The notes: generated by a model from the sequence alone, not told the origin. A stretch of 64,000 nt of DNA from Sphingobacterium thalpophilum (GCF_901482695.1 NZ_LR590484.1:1054001-1118000), one strand, 5' to 3'. Counted from the stretch's first letter, positions 25,564 through 34,607 are shown. Made by a program: numbers and translations.

Positions 25564-25755
25564 ATGGTAGAAAATTTTACTCAATCAGAAAACGAAGTTC
25601 AAAATTTACTAACCCAAAACGAGAAGGAAATGACTGACGAGGATGTAGAAAATGAATTGAAACTTCAATTGCCCAAAATGTTGCTTCATCCAAGCAAAAA
25701 ATGTATTTCGAATATCTTGGCATATTCGAAACAACTGGAAAAAAGAAAGGCCTAA
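25564..25755 (+). CDS. Conserved small protein, unknown function
   Basis: A 63-aa acidic protein ending LLHPSKKCISNILAYSKQLEKRKA. A C-terminal ISNILAYSK-type pattern recurs, as far as I remember, in short orphan proteins of Bacteroidota. Its own terminator overlaps the stop codon, which supports a real gene. It lies 82 bp after the S8 peptidase. No function can be given. Confidence 0.6.
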   Translation: MVENFTQSENEVQNLLTQNEKEMTDEDVENELKLQLPKMLLHPSKKCISNILAYSKQLEKRKA

Positions 25756-25776
25756 TCAAGAGATTAGGCCTTATTT
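25747..25776 (+). terminator. Terminator overlapping the 63-aa gene stop
   Basis: AAGGCCTAATC (25747-25757), loop AAGA, GATTAGGCCTT (25762-25772), then an AT-rich tail. The stop codon of the small gene lies within the left arm. Confidence 0.75.
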
Positions 25777-25934
25777 ATAACACATCGCTGCCGCTTACCG
25801 CTCCGGGAAACTGCTTACCCTAACAAGCACATACCTGAGATGATTATCAGTCGACTACTGTACCTTTGGATAAAAACATCCTTTTCGCTACCGCCGGTGT
25901 GGAGCAAAATTTCTTTTTTGATGGCAATTTTTGC

Positions 25935-25942
25935 TAAGTTTG
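25935..25942 (+). promoter_or_regulatory. nth -7 promoter box
   Basis: TAAGTTTG fits TAnnTTTG and ends only 6 bp before the ATG at 25949, so the transcript would be leaderless or nearly so. No -33 box is seen at 19 nt; TTTG at 25917 is only 14 nt away. Confidence 0.35.
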
Positions 25943-25948
25943 GACATC

Positions 25949-26626
25949 ATGTTAAAACAGGAACGATACAAAGCTTTTGTGGATTATTTCTCAAAAAACA
26001 ATCCGGACGCACAGACTGAGCTCAACTATAGTAATCCATATGAATTGCTTGTGGCGGTCATTTTATCTGCTCAATGTACAGACAAGAGGATAAATCAGGT
26101 TACGCCTAAGCTTTTCGAACGTTATCCGGACGCTCAGGCATTGGCAGCCTCAAGTGTAGATGAAGTATTCAGTTATATCCGGTCAGTCAGCTATCCTAAC
26201 AATAAAGCAAAACATCTTGTCGGCATGGCGCAGATGCTGATTGAAAAATTTAACAATGTGGTTCCCGAAAAAATTGAGGACCTTATTAAGTTACCGGGTG
26301 TGGGCAGAAAAACAGCCAATGTCATTTCGTCTGTGGTGTATCACAATCCTGCCATGGCTGTGGACACCCACGTCTTCCGTGTTGCCAACCGGCTTGGGCT
26401 GACCTACCGTGCAACCACGCCATTGGCCGCCGAAAAGCAGCTGGTCAAAAACCTTCCAAAGGATACGATCGCCATTGCACACCATTGGCTTATTCTGCAT
26501 GGCCGCTATATCTGCCTGGCCCGAAGACCACTATGCGAAAAATGTCCTATTACATATATGTGCAAGTATTTTGAGAAAACATATCATATAAAAGACACTT
26601 CAGCCGCCGCTGAATCGAAAAACTAA
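25949..26626 (+). CDS. nth: Endonuclease III (DNA glycosylase/AP lyase)
   Basis: Removes oxidised pyrimidines and nicks at abasic sites in base-excision repair. 225 aa from ATG 25949 (MLKQERYKAF). The helix-hairpin-helix LPGVGRKTANVI carries catalytic K121, with D139 in AVDTHVFRVANRLG. A [4Fe-4S] loop C-x6-C-x2-C-x5-C ends the protein (CLARRPLCEKCPITYMC). It lies directly before recA, on the same strand but with recA having its own promoter. Confidence 0.95.
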   Translation: MLKQERYKAFVDYFSKNNPDAQTELNYSNPYELLVAVILSAQCTDKRINQVTPKLFERYPDAQALAASSVDEVFSYIRSVSYPNNKAKHLVGMAQMLIEKFNNVVPEKIEDLIKLPGVGRKTANVISSVVYHNPAMAVDTHVFRVANRLGLTYRATTPLAAEKQLVKNLPKDTIAIAHHWLILHGRYICLARRPLCEKCPITYMCKYFEKTYHIKDTSAAAESKN

Positions 26627-26643
26627 TTTTTTTAGTGAAAATA

Positions 26644-26674
26644 TTTGGATTATAATTTTTTATTGTTACTTTTG
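26644..26674 (+). promoter_or_regulatory. recA promoter, ideal Bacteroidota consensus
   Basis: TTTG (26644-26647), 19 nt, then TACTTTTG (26667-26674): both boxes and spacing match the consensus exactly. The transcript would begin near 26681, about 13 nt before the ATG. No LexA-type palindrome is evident next to it. Confidence 0.65.
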
Positions 26675-26693
26675 ATAAATATATACTAAAAAT

Positions 26694-27719
26694 ATGAGCA
26701 ACACAGATAAATTAAAGGCTTTACAGCTTACGCTAGATAAACTAGAAAAGAACTTTGGAAAAGGTTCTATTATGAAATTGGGTGATACTGCCGTCGAACC
26801 CATCGAAGCAATTTCCACTGGCTCACTGGGCTTGGACATTGCGTTAGGTATCGGTGGTGTACCAAAAGGGCGTATCATAGAAATATACGGTCCTGAATCC
26901 TCAGGTAAAACCACTTTGGCAACGCATATCGTCGCGGAAGCTCAGAAAAAAGGCGGTATTGCGGCTATCATTGATGCAGAGCACGCATTTGATAAATATT
27001 ACGCACAAAAACTGGGTGTTGATGTCGAGAACCTACTGATATCACAACCCGATAATGGTGAGCAAGCTTTGGAAATCGCCGACAATTTAATCCGTTCTGG
27101 CGCCATTGATGTCATTGTGATTGACTCTGTAGCGGCGCTCGTTCCTAAAGGAGAGATCGAAGGCGAAATGGGAGACTCAAAGATGGGTCTGCAGGCGAGG
27201 CTGATGTCTCAGGCACTCCGTAAGCTGACAGGTACCATCTCCAAAACCAATTGCTGCTGTATTTTCATCAACCAATTGCGTGAAAAAATCGGTGTGATGT
27301 TCGGTAACCCAGAAACAACAACAGGTGGTAATGCCCTGAAATTCTATGCCTCTGTACGTCTGGATATTCGCCGTACGTCGCAGATTAAGGACTCCGAAGA
27401 AGTGTCGGGTAATCGCGTCAAAGTTAAAATTGTAAAAAATAAAGTAGCCCCTCCATTCCGTATTGCGGAGTTTGATATCATCTTTGGCGAAGGAATTTCT
27501 AAAGTAGGTGAAATCATCGACTTGGGTGTTGAGTATGGCATCATTAAGAAAGCTGGTTCCTGGTTTAGTTATGGTGACACAAAACTAGGACAAGGTAGGG
27601 ATGCCGTAAAAGCCTTATTGTTTGACAACCCTGATTTAATGGACGAACTTGAGGCCAAAATCCGTGCGGAAGTAACAGGAGAAGATCCTTTGCTTCACAC
27701 GGATGAAAATGAAGACTAG
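26694..27719 (+). CDS. recA: Recombinase RecA
   Basis: Strand-exchange ATPase of homologous recombination and activator of the SOS response. 341 aa. Walker A is GPESSGKT at residues 66-73; [22 protein letters not shown] contains Walker B and loop L1 lies just after it; the acidic C-terminal tail (LLHTDENED) is typical. An ideal promoter precedes it and a strong terminator follows, so it is a single-gene transcript. Confidence 0.99.
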   Translation: MSNTDKLKALQLTLDKLEKNFGKGSIMKLGDTAVEPIEAISTGSLGLDIALGIGGVPKGRIIEIYGPESSGKTTLATHIVAEAQKKGGIAAIIDAEHAFDKYYAQKLGVDVENLLISQPDNGEQALEIADNLIRSGAIDVIVIDSVAALVPKGEIEGEMGDSKMGLQARLMSQALRKLTGTISKTNCCCIFINQLREKIGVMFGNPETTTGGNALKFYASVRLDIRRTSQIKDSEEVSGNRVKVKIVKNKVAPPFRIAEFDIIFGEGISKVGEIIDLGVEYGIIKKAGSWFSYGDTKLGQGRDAVKALLFDNPDLMDELEAKIRAEVTGEDPLLHTDENED

Positions 27720-27745
27720 TTGCTGTAATAATTAGTATAATGTAG

Positions 27746-27778
27746 ATAGCCGTCCCTGAGCAGGACGGCTATTTTTTT
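27746..27778 (+). terminator. recA terminator
   Basis: ATAGCCGTCC (27746-27755) pairs with GGACGGCTAT (27763-27772) around a 7-nt loop, followed by T7. Confidence 0.9.
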
Positions 27779-27917
27779 AACTTCAGATCATGTCGGCTGC
27801 AAACTTCAATGATTATTTCGTTACACGTTGGAATTGATTGCTATCTACTGCCGGATTTAGTATTTTAGTCCAGCAGCAGTTGCCTGTCATCCCATACGCT
27901 GGACTTAATTTGATATC

Positions 27918-28682
27918 ATGAACCGTAAATTAATTGTATTCTTTTTTATCCTGCTCGGAAGCAGCTTTCAGCTCAGTGCGCAAAAAATACGCATACTGTC
28001 CTTCAACATCCATCACGGCAACCCGCCCACCGAGGACGAAACCGTTATCAATCTGGATACCATCGCAAAAATTATCAAAACTACCAACGCTGACCTGGTA
28101 GGATTGCAGGAAGTTGATGTTAATTTAGGTCGGTCCAATAACGAAAATCAGGCGAAAAAGCTCGCCGAGCTTACGGGTATGCACTACATTTTCTCAAAAG
28201 GAATTGACCTGGAAAAAGGGGAGTATGGAACAGCTATATTATCCAAACATCCGATCCAGCGTGTGGAAAAACATTTCCTCCCCTCGCCCGCAAAAAGCGA
28301 ACAGCGCAGCCTTGCGGTTGCCGAAGTGAGGATCCAGAATAAAAAACTGTTATTTGCGAATACCCATCTCGACCTAAAAGATGAAAATAAAATTGCGCAA
28401 GCCAAATTTATTACTCAACGGTTTAAAAAAGAAAAATTACCTACCATACTTGTTGGCGACCTGAACGCTGAACCTCATGATCCCGCGATCGTGGAACTAG
28501 GAAAAATATTTACAAAAAGTACCATCACCAATGGCTTCACTTTTCCCCAAGACTCACCTAATACAGAAATAGACTATATCATGATCAGCAGTGCAGGCGC
28601 TAAATTCTCGAACCATCGTATCCTTGATGAACGATATGCCAGTGACCATAGACCTTTGTATGTTGAAATCGATATAAAATAA
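27918..28682 (+). CDS. Exported endonuclease/exonuclease/phosphatase family protein
   Basis: A 254-aa secreted EEP-fold phosphodiesterase. Signal peptide to FQLSA-Q near residue 21. Family residues: N in LSFNIHHG, E in GLQEVDVNLGRS, the VGDLNAEP block and the terminal SDHRPLYVEI (His-general acid). Such exported members may act on sugar phosphates, phosphoinositides or nucleic acids; the substrate is not predictable. The next gene, another phosphoesterase, begins 4 bp after its stop, so the two are co-transcribed. Confidence 0.85.
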   Translation: MNRKLIVFFFILLGSSFQLSAQKIRILSFNIHHGNPPTEDETVINLDTIAKIIKTTNADLVGLQEVDVNLGRSNNENQAKKLAELTGMHYIFSKGIDLEKGEYGTAILSKHPIQRVEKHFLPSPAKSEQRSLAVAEVRIQNKKLLFANTHLDLKDENKIAQAKFITQRFKKEKLPTILVGDLNAEPHDPAIVELGKIFTKSTITNGFTFPQDSPNTEIDYIMISSAGAKFSNHRILDERYASDHRPLYVEIDIK

Positions 28683-28686
28683 CCCT

Positions 28687-29868
28687 ATGAACTTTAATAG
28701 AAGAAAATTTTTAGAAGCTCTTGCCCTAGCAGGCATCACTTTACCCAACATTGCTATAGCCCGGGAACAAACTGGAAATACGGAAGAAGAACAGTTCGCC
28801 TTCATCATACCGGCGTACCTACAGAACCAAACGGCCACGGGCATTAGTATCTTTAGCATACTGAACAAACCTGGGCTCGCCTGGGTCGAAATTCTGGACA
28901 ATTCCGGCAATATACAGGAGAAAATATTTCAGTCAGCGGACGGCATGATCAACGCCAATACCGATTGCTTTCGGTTTACCATCGAGCAAGCCCAACCGAC
29001 GTTCCGATACCGCATCAAAGCAAAAGAAATTCAAAAATTCGACCCCTACAAGATCGTTTATGGCCAGGAAATCGAGAGCAAAATATATGATGCGAAATTA
29101 GCCCACGAAGACCAAGATCAGATCCGCTGTCTCATATATAATGATGTACATGAAGAAAAAGCCAGTTATCGGGATTTGTTGCCCCGGCAGGACACTTCTC
29201 CCTATGACTTCTTCGTACTCAATGGAGACTCCTTTCATTATGTAACCAAGCAGGATGATATTACGGAAAAGTTATTGAAACCAATACATTTCTTTGCAAC
29301 AGACAAGCCTTTTATTATGAACAGAGGCAATCATGAGACCAGGGGATCCTTCGCCCGCAATTTCAAACAATACTTCGGTTATCCAGACAACAAGTTCTAT
29401 CAAGCTTTCAAAAGAGGTCCTGTTTTCTGGGTTATGCTGGACAGCGGAGAGGACAAGCCCGACAACCACGAAGTCTACGGGGGCACGGTAGATTACGATA
29501 ATTACCGAAAGGAACAGGCGGGATGGTTAGAAAAAGTACTGCAATCAAAAGAAAGAAAATCCGCCCGTTACACGGTTGTCATTAGTCACATCCCGATTTT
29601 CCATTCGGACGACTGGCACGGCACATTAGATAACCGAGCATCCTTTCATCCTTTATTTCAAAAGTACAAAATTGATGTCATGATCTCGGGGCATACCCAT
29701 CAATACGGATATTATCCAGCTGATAAGGACCACCAATACGCTATTTTCATCGGTGGCGGTCCTAAAATTGGTAACAGGACCGTCATTGACGTATCAGGCA
29801 CGAATAAATCGTTGACGGTACGTATGACCCGGGACGACGGGGTCGAACTAGGACTGTTGAACCTATAA
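28687..29868 (+). CDS. Tat-exported metallophosphoesterase
   Basis: A 393-aa calcineurin-like phosphoesterase. The N-terminus NRRKFLEALALAG is a twin-arginine signal, so it is exported folded, probably with metals loaded. An Ig-like region (about 35-130) precedes the catalytic domain with LIYNDVH, LNGDSF, MNRGNHETRG, VISHIPIFHS and ISGHTHQYGYY, the five metal-binding blocks. It forms a two-gene operon with the EEP phosphodiesterase, suggesting joint removal of phosphate from an external substrate. That link is inference. Confidence 0.88.
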   Translation: MNFNRRKFLEALALAGITLPNIAIAREQTGNTEEEQFAFIIPAYLQNQTATGISIFSILNKPGLAWVEILDNSGNIQEKIFQSADGMINANTDCFRFTIEQAQPTFRYRIKAKEIQKFDPYKIVYGQEIESKIYDAKLAHEDQDQIRCLIYNDVHEEKASYRDLLPRQDTSPYDFFVLNGDSFHYVTKQDDITEKLLKPIHFFATDKPFIMNRGNHETRGSFARNFKQYFGYPDNKFYQAFKRGPVFWVMLDSGEDKPDNHEVYGGTVDYDNYRKEQAGWLEKVLQSKERKSARYTVVISHIPIFHSDDWHGTLDNRASFHPLFQKYKIDVMISGHTHQYGYYPADKDHQYAIFIGGGPKIGNRTVIDVSGTNKSLTVRMTRDDGVELGLLNL

Positions 29869-29870
29869 GA

Positions 29871-29900
29871 AAGGCGCTCAATTTTTTGAGCGCCTTCCCT
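29871..29900. terminator. Terminator after the phosphoesterase operon
   Basis: AAGGCGCTCAA (29871-29881) pairs with TTGAGCGCCTT (29886-29896) around a T4 loop. It sits 2 bp after the stop and faces the pruA 3' end, but the T-tail is weak. Confidence 0.65.
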
Positions 29901-29939
29901 ATCTCCAGTGAACAATTGCCATCGATATGACATGGATAC

Positions 29940-31577
29940 TTATTCGCCTTTTTCCAAGAAAGGATATCGATAATCCGTATCGGGATTGAATGTCTCCTTG
30001 ATTGTGCGTGGAGATACCCAACGGAGCAAATTAATCATAGAGCCAGCTTTATCATTCGTTCCCGAACCCCTTGCACCGCCAAAAGGCTGTTGCCCAACCA
30101 CGGCACCTGTACACTTATCGTTCACGTAAAAATTACCTGCCGCATGTCTAAGCTTATCGGTAGCCAGATTAATCGCATAACGATCCTGAGCTATAATCGA
30201 GCCCGTTAAGGCGTAGATAGATGTTTTATCCACGATATCCAATGTCTCTTCAAACTTAGCGTCCTCGTAGACGTATACGGTCAACACTGGACCAAACAAT
30301 TCTTCTACCATCGTTTCGTAATCCGGCTTTGATGCTTCAATAATCGTCGGATGGATAAAATATCCTTTCGATTTATCATAAGTACCTCCGACAACAATCT
30401 CTGCGTCATTGGACTCTTTAGCACGCTCTATGAACTTTGCAAGTTTATCAAATGACTTCTCATCAATAACCGCGTTGATAAAATTAGAAAAGTCTTCGGT
30501 TCCACCGATAGTGAATGATTTGACATCCGCGATCATCAATTCTTTTAATGCGGGCCACAAGGACTTAGGAATATATGCTCTGGAAGCCGCCGAACACTTT
30601 TGCCCCTGATACTCAAAGGCACCACGTACCAACGCTGTATTTGCAACTTTTACATCGGCTGAAGGGTGGACAACAATAAAATCTTTACCCCCTGTTTCGC
30701 CGACGATACGCGGATAAGTCTTATAGCGATGGATATTATCGCCGATTGTTTTCCAGATATCCTGGAATACACCTGTGGATCCTGTAAAATGGATACCCGC
30801 GAAATCAGGATGTTGGAAAATAACTTCTCCGGCATCCGGACCAGAAACATATACAAGGTTAATTACACCGTCTGGAAGCCCCGCTTCACGGAAGATCTTC
30901 ATCAATACATTCGCAGAGTATATCTGAGTGTTAGATGGTTTCCATACCACAACATTTCCCATCATAGCCACACACGAAGGTAGGTTGCCAGCAATCGCCG
31001 TAAAATTGAACGGAGTCAATGCAAACACGAAGCCTTCGAGCGGACGTTGCTCCACACGATTCCATACCCCTTTTCCTGAAATGGGAGGCTGCTGTTTGTA
31101 AATCTCACTCATGTATTGCACGTTAAAGCGCAAGAAGTCCGTGATCTCGCAAGCGGAATCGATTTCTGCCTGGTACGGATTTTTTGACTGCCCCAACATG
31201 GTCGCTGCATTTAGTTCATAACGGTATTTACCCGAAATCAATTCAGCCGCTTTCAGAAAAATCGCCGCACGGTCTTCCCATGCCAAATTCTCCCAGTTCT
31301 TTTTTGCTGCTAACGCGGCATTGATCGCATCCGTTACATGTGATTTATCGCCTTGGTTGTATTGACCTAAGATATGCTGATGGTCATGTGGAGGAGCTAT
31401 ATTTACCTTTTTAGAAGTCGTCACTTCTTTACCGCCAATATACATGGGGATATCGATCTGCTTAGAACGTGCTTCATCAATCGCTGCTTTCAACAACTTA
31501 CGCTCTTTCGTTCCGACAGCGTACGTATACACCGGTTCATTAGTAGGAACAGGAACTGTAAAAAATCCTTTAGACAT
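29940..31577 (-). CDS. pruA: L-glutamate gamma-semialdehyde dehydrogenase (P5C dehydrogenase)
   Basis: Oxidises glutamate semialdehyde (from proline or ornithine) to glutamate with NAD+. The 545-aa product is the stand-alone P5CDH type, without the PutA proline dehydrogenase domain. Catalytic residues are E294 (GETGGKDFIVV) and C328 (GQKCSAASRA). The cofactor segment FTGSTGVFQDIW and C-terminal GAVVGQQPFGGARGSGTNDKAG are typical. It is monocistronic, with a 581-bp upstream gap. Confidence 0.97.
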   Translation of the reverse strand: MSKGFFTVPVPTNEPVYTYAVGTKERKLLKAAIDEARSKQIDIPMYIGGKEVTTSKKVNIAPPHDHQHILGQYNQGDKSHVTDAINAALAAKKNWENLAWEDRAAIFLKAAELISGKYRYELNAATMLGQSKNPYQAEIDSACEITDFLRFNVQYMSEIYKQQPPISGKGVWNRVEQRPLEGFVFALTPFNFTAIAGNLPSCVAMMGNVVVWKPSNTQIYSANVLMKIFREAGLPDGVINLVYVSGPDAGEVIFQHPDFAGIHFTGSTGVFQDIWKTIGDNIHRYKTYPRIVGETGGKDFIVVHPSADVKVANTALVRGAFEYQGQKCSAASRAYIPKSLWPALKELMIADVKSFTIGGTEDFSNFINAVIDEKSFDKLAKFIERAKESNDAEIVVGGTYDKSKGYFIHPTIIEASKPDYETMVEELFGPVLTVYVYEDAKFEETLDIVDKTSIYALTGSIIAQDRYAINLATDKLRHAAGNFYVNDKCTGAVVGQQPFGGARGSGTNDKAGSMINLLRWVSPRTIKETFNPDTDYRYPFLEKGE

Positions 31578-32158
31578 ATTACAATTATTTATTATTCATC
31601 CAAAAATTACTCTTCTCCTGGCGATAGCTAGCAGGTTTTCTAATTCTATTTATAAAACCCAATGTTTTCAGCTTGTTAGCTTGCTATTTAACCCGCCAAT
31701 AGCAGTAAAATTACCTTAATTTTTATGAATACCCAAAGTTAAGCCCTCGCTTTGAGCAGCTTGGAAAAGATACGTTTAATTTTTTCCAATTTCGGTTTAT
31801 GGCCGACCGACAATTTGGTTCTTTCACATGCAACGTGATCATGTTAGCGATTATCGTACATAGATGATGATGGCATTATCACAGCTGGCAGTGATACTGT
31901 TGGCAGTCTACCCCAGAAGACAACCGTTTTTCACTGGATTCCATGCCAATGTGCTCTTCTAAACATGACTTATACAGCTTAAAAAAAAGACGTAACAAGG
32001 AGTGCGGGATGAGGCTTTCAACAGACTTATTTTCCGTCGGCAGCCGGGTTCTTTTTCAATTGTCGATAAGGACAAGGTGCGAATAGAAAATTATTGTTAA
32101 ACAAAAAAGCGGCAATAATTTATATTGCCGCTCCTTCGTATGATGTAAACGGATTCAA
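31578..32158. other. Long intergenic region upstream of pruA
   Basis: 581 bp between pruA and the SOD gene, both on the minus strand. A candidate pruA -7 box (minus-strand TAACTTTG, plus 31734-31741) would give a leader of about 150 nt. TGGCAGT occurs twice 15 bp apart (31886, 31901). The SOD terminator lies at the right end. No ORF or known RNA is evident, so the function of most of this stretch is unexplained. Confidence 0.45.
32102..32132 (-). terminator. SOD gene terminator
   Basis: On the minus strand AGCGGCAAT (plus 32132-32124) and ATTGCCGCT (plus 32116-32108) form a 9-bp stem followed by T6. It lies 26 bp past the stop codon. Confidence 0.8.
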
Positions 32159-32767
32159 CTATTTAGCCGCAGCATAATTTTGTGCTACTGCATCCCAATT
32201 GATCACATTAAAAATTTCTTCCAAGTATGCTGGGCGTTTGTTTTGGAACTTCAGGTAATAAGCATGCTCCCAAACGTCGATACCTAAGATCGGAGTACCT
32301 TTTACTTCGGCAACATCCATTAACGGGTTATCCTGATTTGGTGTAGAAGTCACTGCGAGTTTGCCCTCAGCATTAACGATCAGCCAAGCCCAGCCTGACC
32401 CGAAACGTGCCGCTCCAGCTGCCTGAAGTTGTTTTTTCAACTCATCAAATGAACCAAACGCCGCATTGATTGCTTCTGCCAGCTCACCGGTTGGAGCACC
32501 TCCAGCGTTTGGCCCCAACACTTTCCAAAATAGCGAGTGGTTGTAGTGACCACCGCCGTTGTTCCGTACAGCAGGGGCATACTTACTTACGTTCTTGATA
32601 ATATCCAGTAAAGACAAGTTTTCGGCGTCTGTACCCGCGATTGCTTTATTTAAATTATCCACATATGCCTGATGGTGTCTGTCATGGTGGATTTCCATTG
32701 TAGTTTTGTCAATATGTGGTTCTAATGCGTCGGCTGCGTATGGTAACGCTTCTAATTCAAATGCCAT
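32159..32767 (-). CDS. sodA: Superoxide dismutase, Mn-type
   Basis: Converts superoxide to oxygen and peroxide in the cytosol. 202 aa. Metal ligands are H27 (EIHHDRHH), H77 ([11 protein letters not shown]) and Asp/His in [10 protein letters not shown] near 163-167. The NQDNPL motif carries the Gln that marks Mn enzymes, in place of the Ala/Ser-type sequence of Fe enzymes, so I call the Mn form; cambialistic use cannot be excluded. A TATATTTG -7 box lies 42 bp upstream. Confidence 0.95.
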   Translation of the reverse strand: MAFELEALPYAADALEPHIDKTTMEIHHDRHHQAYVDNLNKAIAGTDAENLSLLDIIKNVSKYAPAVRNNGGGHYNHSLFWKVLGPNAGGAPTGELAEAINAAFGSFDELKKQLQAAGAARFGSGWAWLIVNAEGKLAVTSTPNQDNPLMDVAEVKGTPILGIDVWEHAYYLKFQNKRPAYLEEIFNVINWDAVAQNYAAAK

Positions 32768-32809
32768 ATCTATTTTAATTTTAAATGTGAATTACTTCGT
32801 TTATATATA

Positions 32810-32817
32810 CAAATATA
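32810..32817 (-). promoter_or_regulatory. sodA -7 promoter box
   Basis: Plus CAAATATA reads TATATTTG on the minus strand, 43 bp before the ATG. No -33 box at the ideal distance is visible. Confidence 0.45.
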
Positions 32818-32869
32818 ACACAATATACCCTGTTATGTTTTTATGTATTACGATAAATTGAAAATTTGT

Positions 32870-33337
32870 TTAACGTTTTTGACGAAAAAATGATTTAACC
32901 AGATCTGCGCATTCCTCCTCCAAAATTCCCTGCACGATGACAGTTTTGGGATGGAGAATTTTGTCATGAAAATGCGAATATCCTCGCTTTTCGTCCTTTG
33001 CCCCATATACGATTTTACCGATATGGGTCCAATAGGCGGCTCCAGCACACATAATACAGGGTTCGATAGTTACGTATAGCGTACATTCATCCAGATATTT
33101 GCCCCCGAGATAGTTTGCTGCAGCTGTGAAAGCCTGCATTTCGGCATGCGCTGTTACATCATTGAGCCGCTGGGTTAGATTATGTCCTTTGCCAATTACA
33201 CGCCCCTTGTGTACGACTACGGCACCGATGGGTACCTCTCCTTCTTCCAGCGCCCGCTTTGCCTCAGTTAAAGCCATACGCATAAAGGACTCGTCGCTAT
33301 CAATCAGTTGGGTGCCTTCAAAATCTATAAACGTCAT
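32870..33337 (-). CDS. tadA: tRNA-specific adenosine deaminase / nucleoside deaminase
   Basis: A 155-aa zinc-dependent cytidine-deaminase-fold enzyme that converts A34 to inosine in tRNA-Arg(ACG). Zinc and catalytic residues are H64 and E66 (HAEMQ), C94 and C97 (EPCIMCAGA). EGEVPIGAVVVHKGRVIGKG precedes them. TadA and guanine deaminases look alike, but the MCAGA motif favours TadA. It follows the csaA-like gene by 9 bp in a three-gene minus-strand run. Confidence 0.9.
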   Translation of the reverse strand: MTFIDFEGTQLIDSDESFMRMALTEAKRALEEGEVPIGAVVVHKGRVIGKGHNLTQRLNDVTAHAEMQAFTAAANYLGGKYLDECTLYVTIEPCIMCAGAAYWTHIGKIVYGAKDEKRGYSHFHDKILHPKTVIVQGILEEECADLVKSFFRQKR

Positions 33338-33346
33338 ACCGCAAAC

Positions 33347-33688
33347 TTAACTAAGTTTAGCTCCATTTGGTAATTTTTTGTCCACTGAAGTCAAAATAAT
33401 ATCTCCTTTCTCATCCGCAAAACCGGTCACCAGACATTCGGAGAAAAAATTGGCAATTTGCTTCTTCGGGAAATTTACCACTGCAACAACTTGCTTACCC
33501 AGCAACTCTTCTTTGGTATAGTGTACAGTAATCTGTGCACTGCTCTGCAAAATTCCAATCTCGCTACCAAAATCGATTTTTAGCTGATAGGCAGGTTTTC
33601 TGGCTTTGGGAAAATCCTGTACCTCCAGCACCGTCCCAACACGCAAATCGACCCGCTCAAACTCCGCCCAGGTAATGACACTGCTCAT
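33347..33688 (-). CDS. csaA: CsaA-like tRNA-binding protein
   Basis: A 113-aa OB-fold protein of the tRNA-binding (Trbp111/CsaA) family: FERVDLRVGTVLEVQDFP, KIDFGSEIGI, GKQVVAVVNFPKKQIANFFSECLVTGF. CsaA-type proteins bind tRNA and may help protein export or folding. Its start overlaps the stop of the 69-aa gene by 4 bp (ATGA), and tadA follows 9 bp on, so the three are one operon with a tRNA theme. Confidence 0.9.
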   Translation of the reverse strand: MSSVITWAEFERVDLRVGTVLEVQDFPKARKPAYQLKIDFGSEIGILQSSAQITVHYTKEELLGKQVVAVVNFPKKQIANFFSECLVTGFADEKGDIILTSVDKKLPNGAKLS

Positions 33689-33894
33689 AGGCGATTACTA
33701 TTAATGTCTTCGATCTCCTTGCCAATCGTAAATAAAATATAAGAAGGTTTTCTCCTTAAGCGCTGTGCTAATTTGGCTACTAATTTTTCCTCTTCCCCTG
33801 CCTGAAAAGCTAAGTCTTCGTCACTTAAGTGATTATACTTACGACGGAGTTTTTCTTTGGCTACCAGCCATTGTTCTTCGTTAATTTTCAGCAT
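33685..33894 (-). CDS. Small CsbD-like protein
   Basis: A 69-aa protein, INEEQWLVAKEKLRRKYNHL then SDEDLAFQAGEEEKLVAKLAQ, which recalls the layout of CsbD stress proteins (W-x-x-x-K, L(T/S)D(E/D)DL, G-x-x-(E)-x-L). The resemblance is partial. It starts the run with csaA and tadA, overlapping csaA by 4 bp. Its divergent promoter region shares a palindrome with the outer-membrane gene. Confidence 0.6.
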   Translation of the reverse strand: MLKINEEQWLVAKEKLRRKYNHLSDEDLAFQAGEEEKLVAKLAQRLRRKPSYILFTIGKEIEDINSNRL

Positions 33895-33921
33895 AACTAC
33901 GATTTAGGTATAAAATTTGTA

Positions 33922-33958
33922 TATCTTTACCAAACTTGTGAAAGTTTGTTTAAAGATA
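33922..33958. promoter_or_regulatory. Symmetric palindrome in a divergent promoter region
   Basis: CAAACTT (33931-33937) and AAGTTTG (33942-33948) form a perfect 7-bp inverted repeat around GTGA. Outside it, TATCTTTA (33922-33929) and TAAAGATA (33951-33958) are also complementary, each resembling a -7 box (TAnnTTTG with one mismatch) for the gene on its side. A dimeric regulator bound here could control both genes. Confidence 0.45.
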
Positions 33959-33982
33959 CAATATATACATAAATAAAAGACT

Positions 33983-34579
33983 ATGAAAAAGATTTTACCC
34001 GCATTACTCTTGATTTGTGGTAGCATAGCAACAGCACAGGCACAGTTGTTACCAGGTTTTGAAGTCGGCCTAAAAGGCGCTTTGAACTTTTCAAAATTCA
34101 AAAGCGACGGCAAATACTTCAATTCAGATACCAAAGCAGGTTATCAAGCAGGTCTTTACGGCCGTGTCGGCGTCTTGGGATTCCATGTGCAACCAGAGGT
34201 CTACCTAACGGGCAAAAACACTACCGTAAAAGCAGAAAATGGAGAAACGACAGATGTAAAGTTTACAACAGTTGACGTTCCGGTATTGTTGGGTAAACGT
34301 TTTGGTCTAGGGCCAATCGGTGCAAGAATACAGACCGGCCCAATTTTCTCATTTAAAGTAGACGACAAACAGGATAAAGTGATCGACCAGCTGAACCCGA
34401 ACAATTACAAAAAAAGCGGCACATCATGGGCTTTTGGCGTGGGCGCTGACATTTCAAGCTTACGGGTAGACGTACGTTATGAAATGGGACTGAATAAGGT
34501 CAACAACGAAAGCCAGGCAAATCCCAAAATCAATATGTGGAGTATTGGCTTAGGCTATAGATTATTCAGCATCCTGTAG
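33983..34579 (+). CDS. Outer-membrane beta-barrel (porin-like) protein
   Basis: A 198-aa protein with signal peptide (MKKILPALLLICGSIATAQA) and alternating beta strands (FEVGLKGALNF, YQAGLYGRVGVLGFHVQPEV, GARIQTGPIFSFKV, RVDVRYEMGLN), ending in SIGLGYRLFSIL with a hydrophobic final strand. It matches the small PorT/OMP_b-brl_2 type barrels of Bacteroidota, which are often receptors or structural proteins. It is monocistronic with a terminator 29 bp after the stop. Confidence 0.85.
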   Translation: MKKILPALLLICGSIATAQAQLLPGFEVGLKGALNFSKFKSDGKYFNSDTKAGYQAGLYGRVGVLGFHVQPEVYLTGKNTTVKAENGETTDVKFTTVDVPVLLGKRFGLGPIGARIQTGPIFSFKVDDKQDKVIDQLNPNNYKKSGTSWAFGVGADISSLRVDVRYEMGLNKVNNESQANPKINMWSIGLGYRLFSIL

Positions 34580-34607
34580 TCAGTTAACCAGCATTTAGAC
34601 ATCATTT

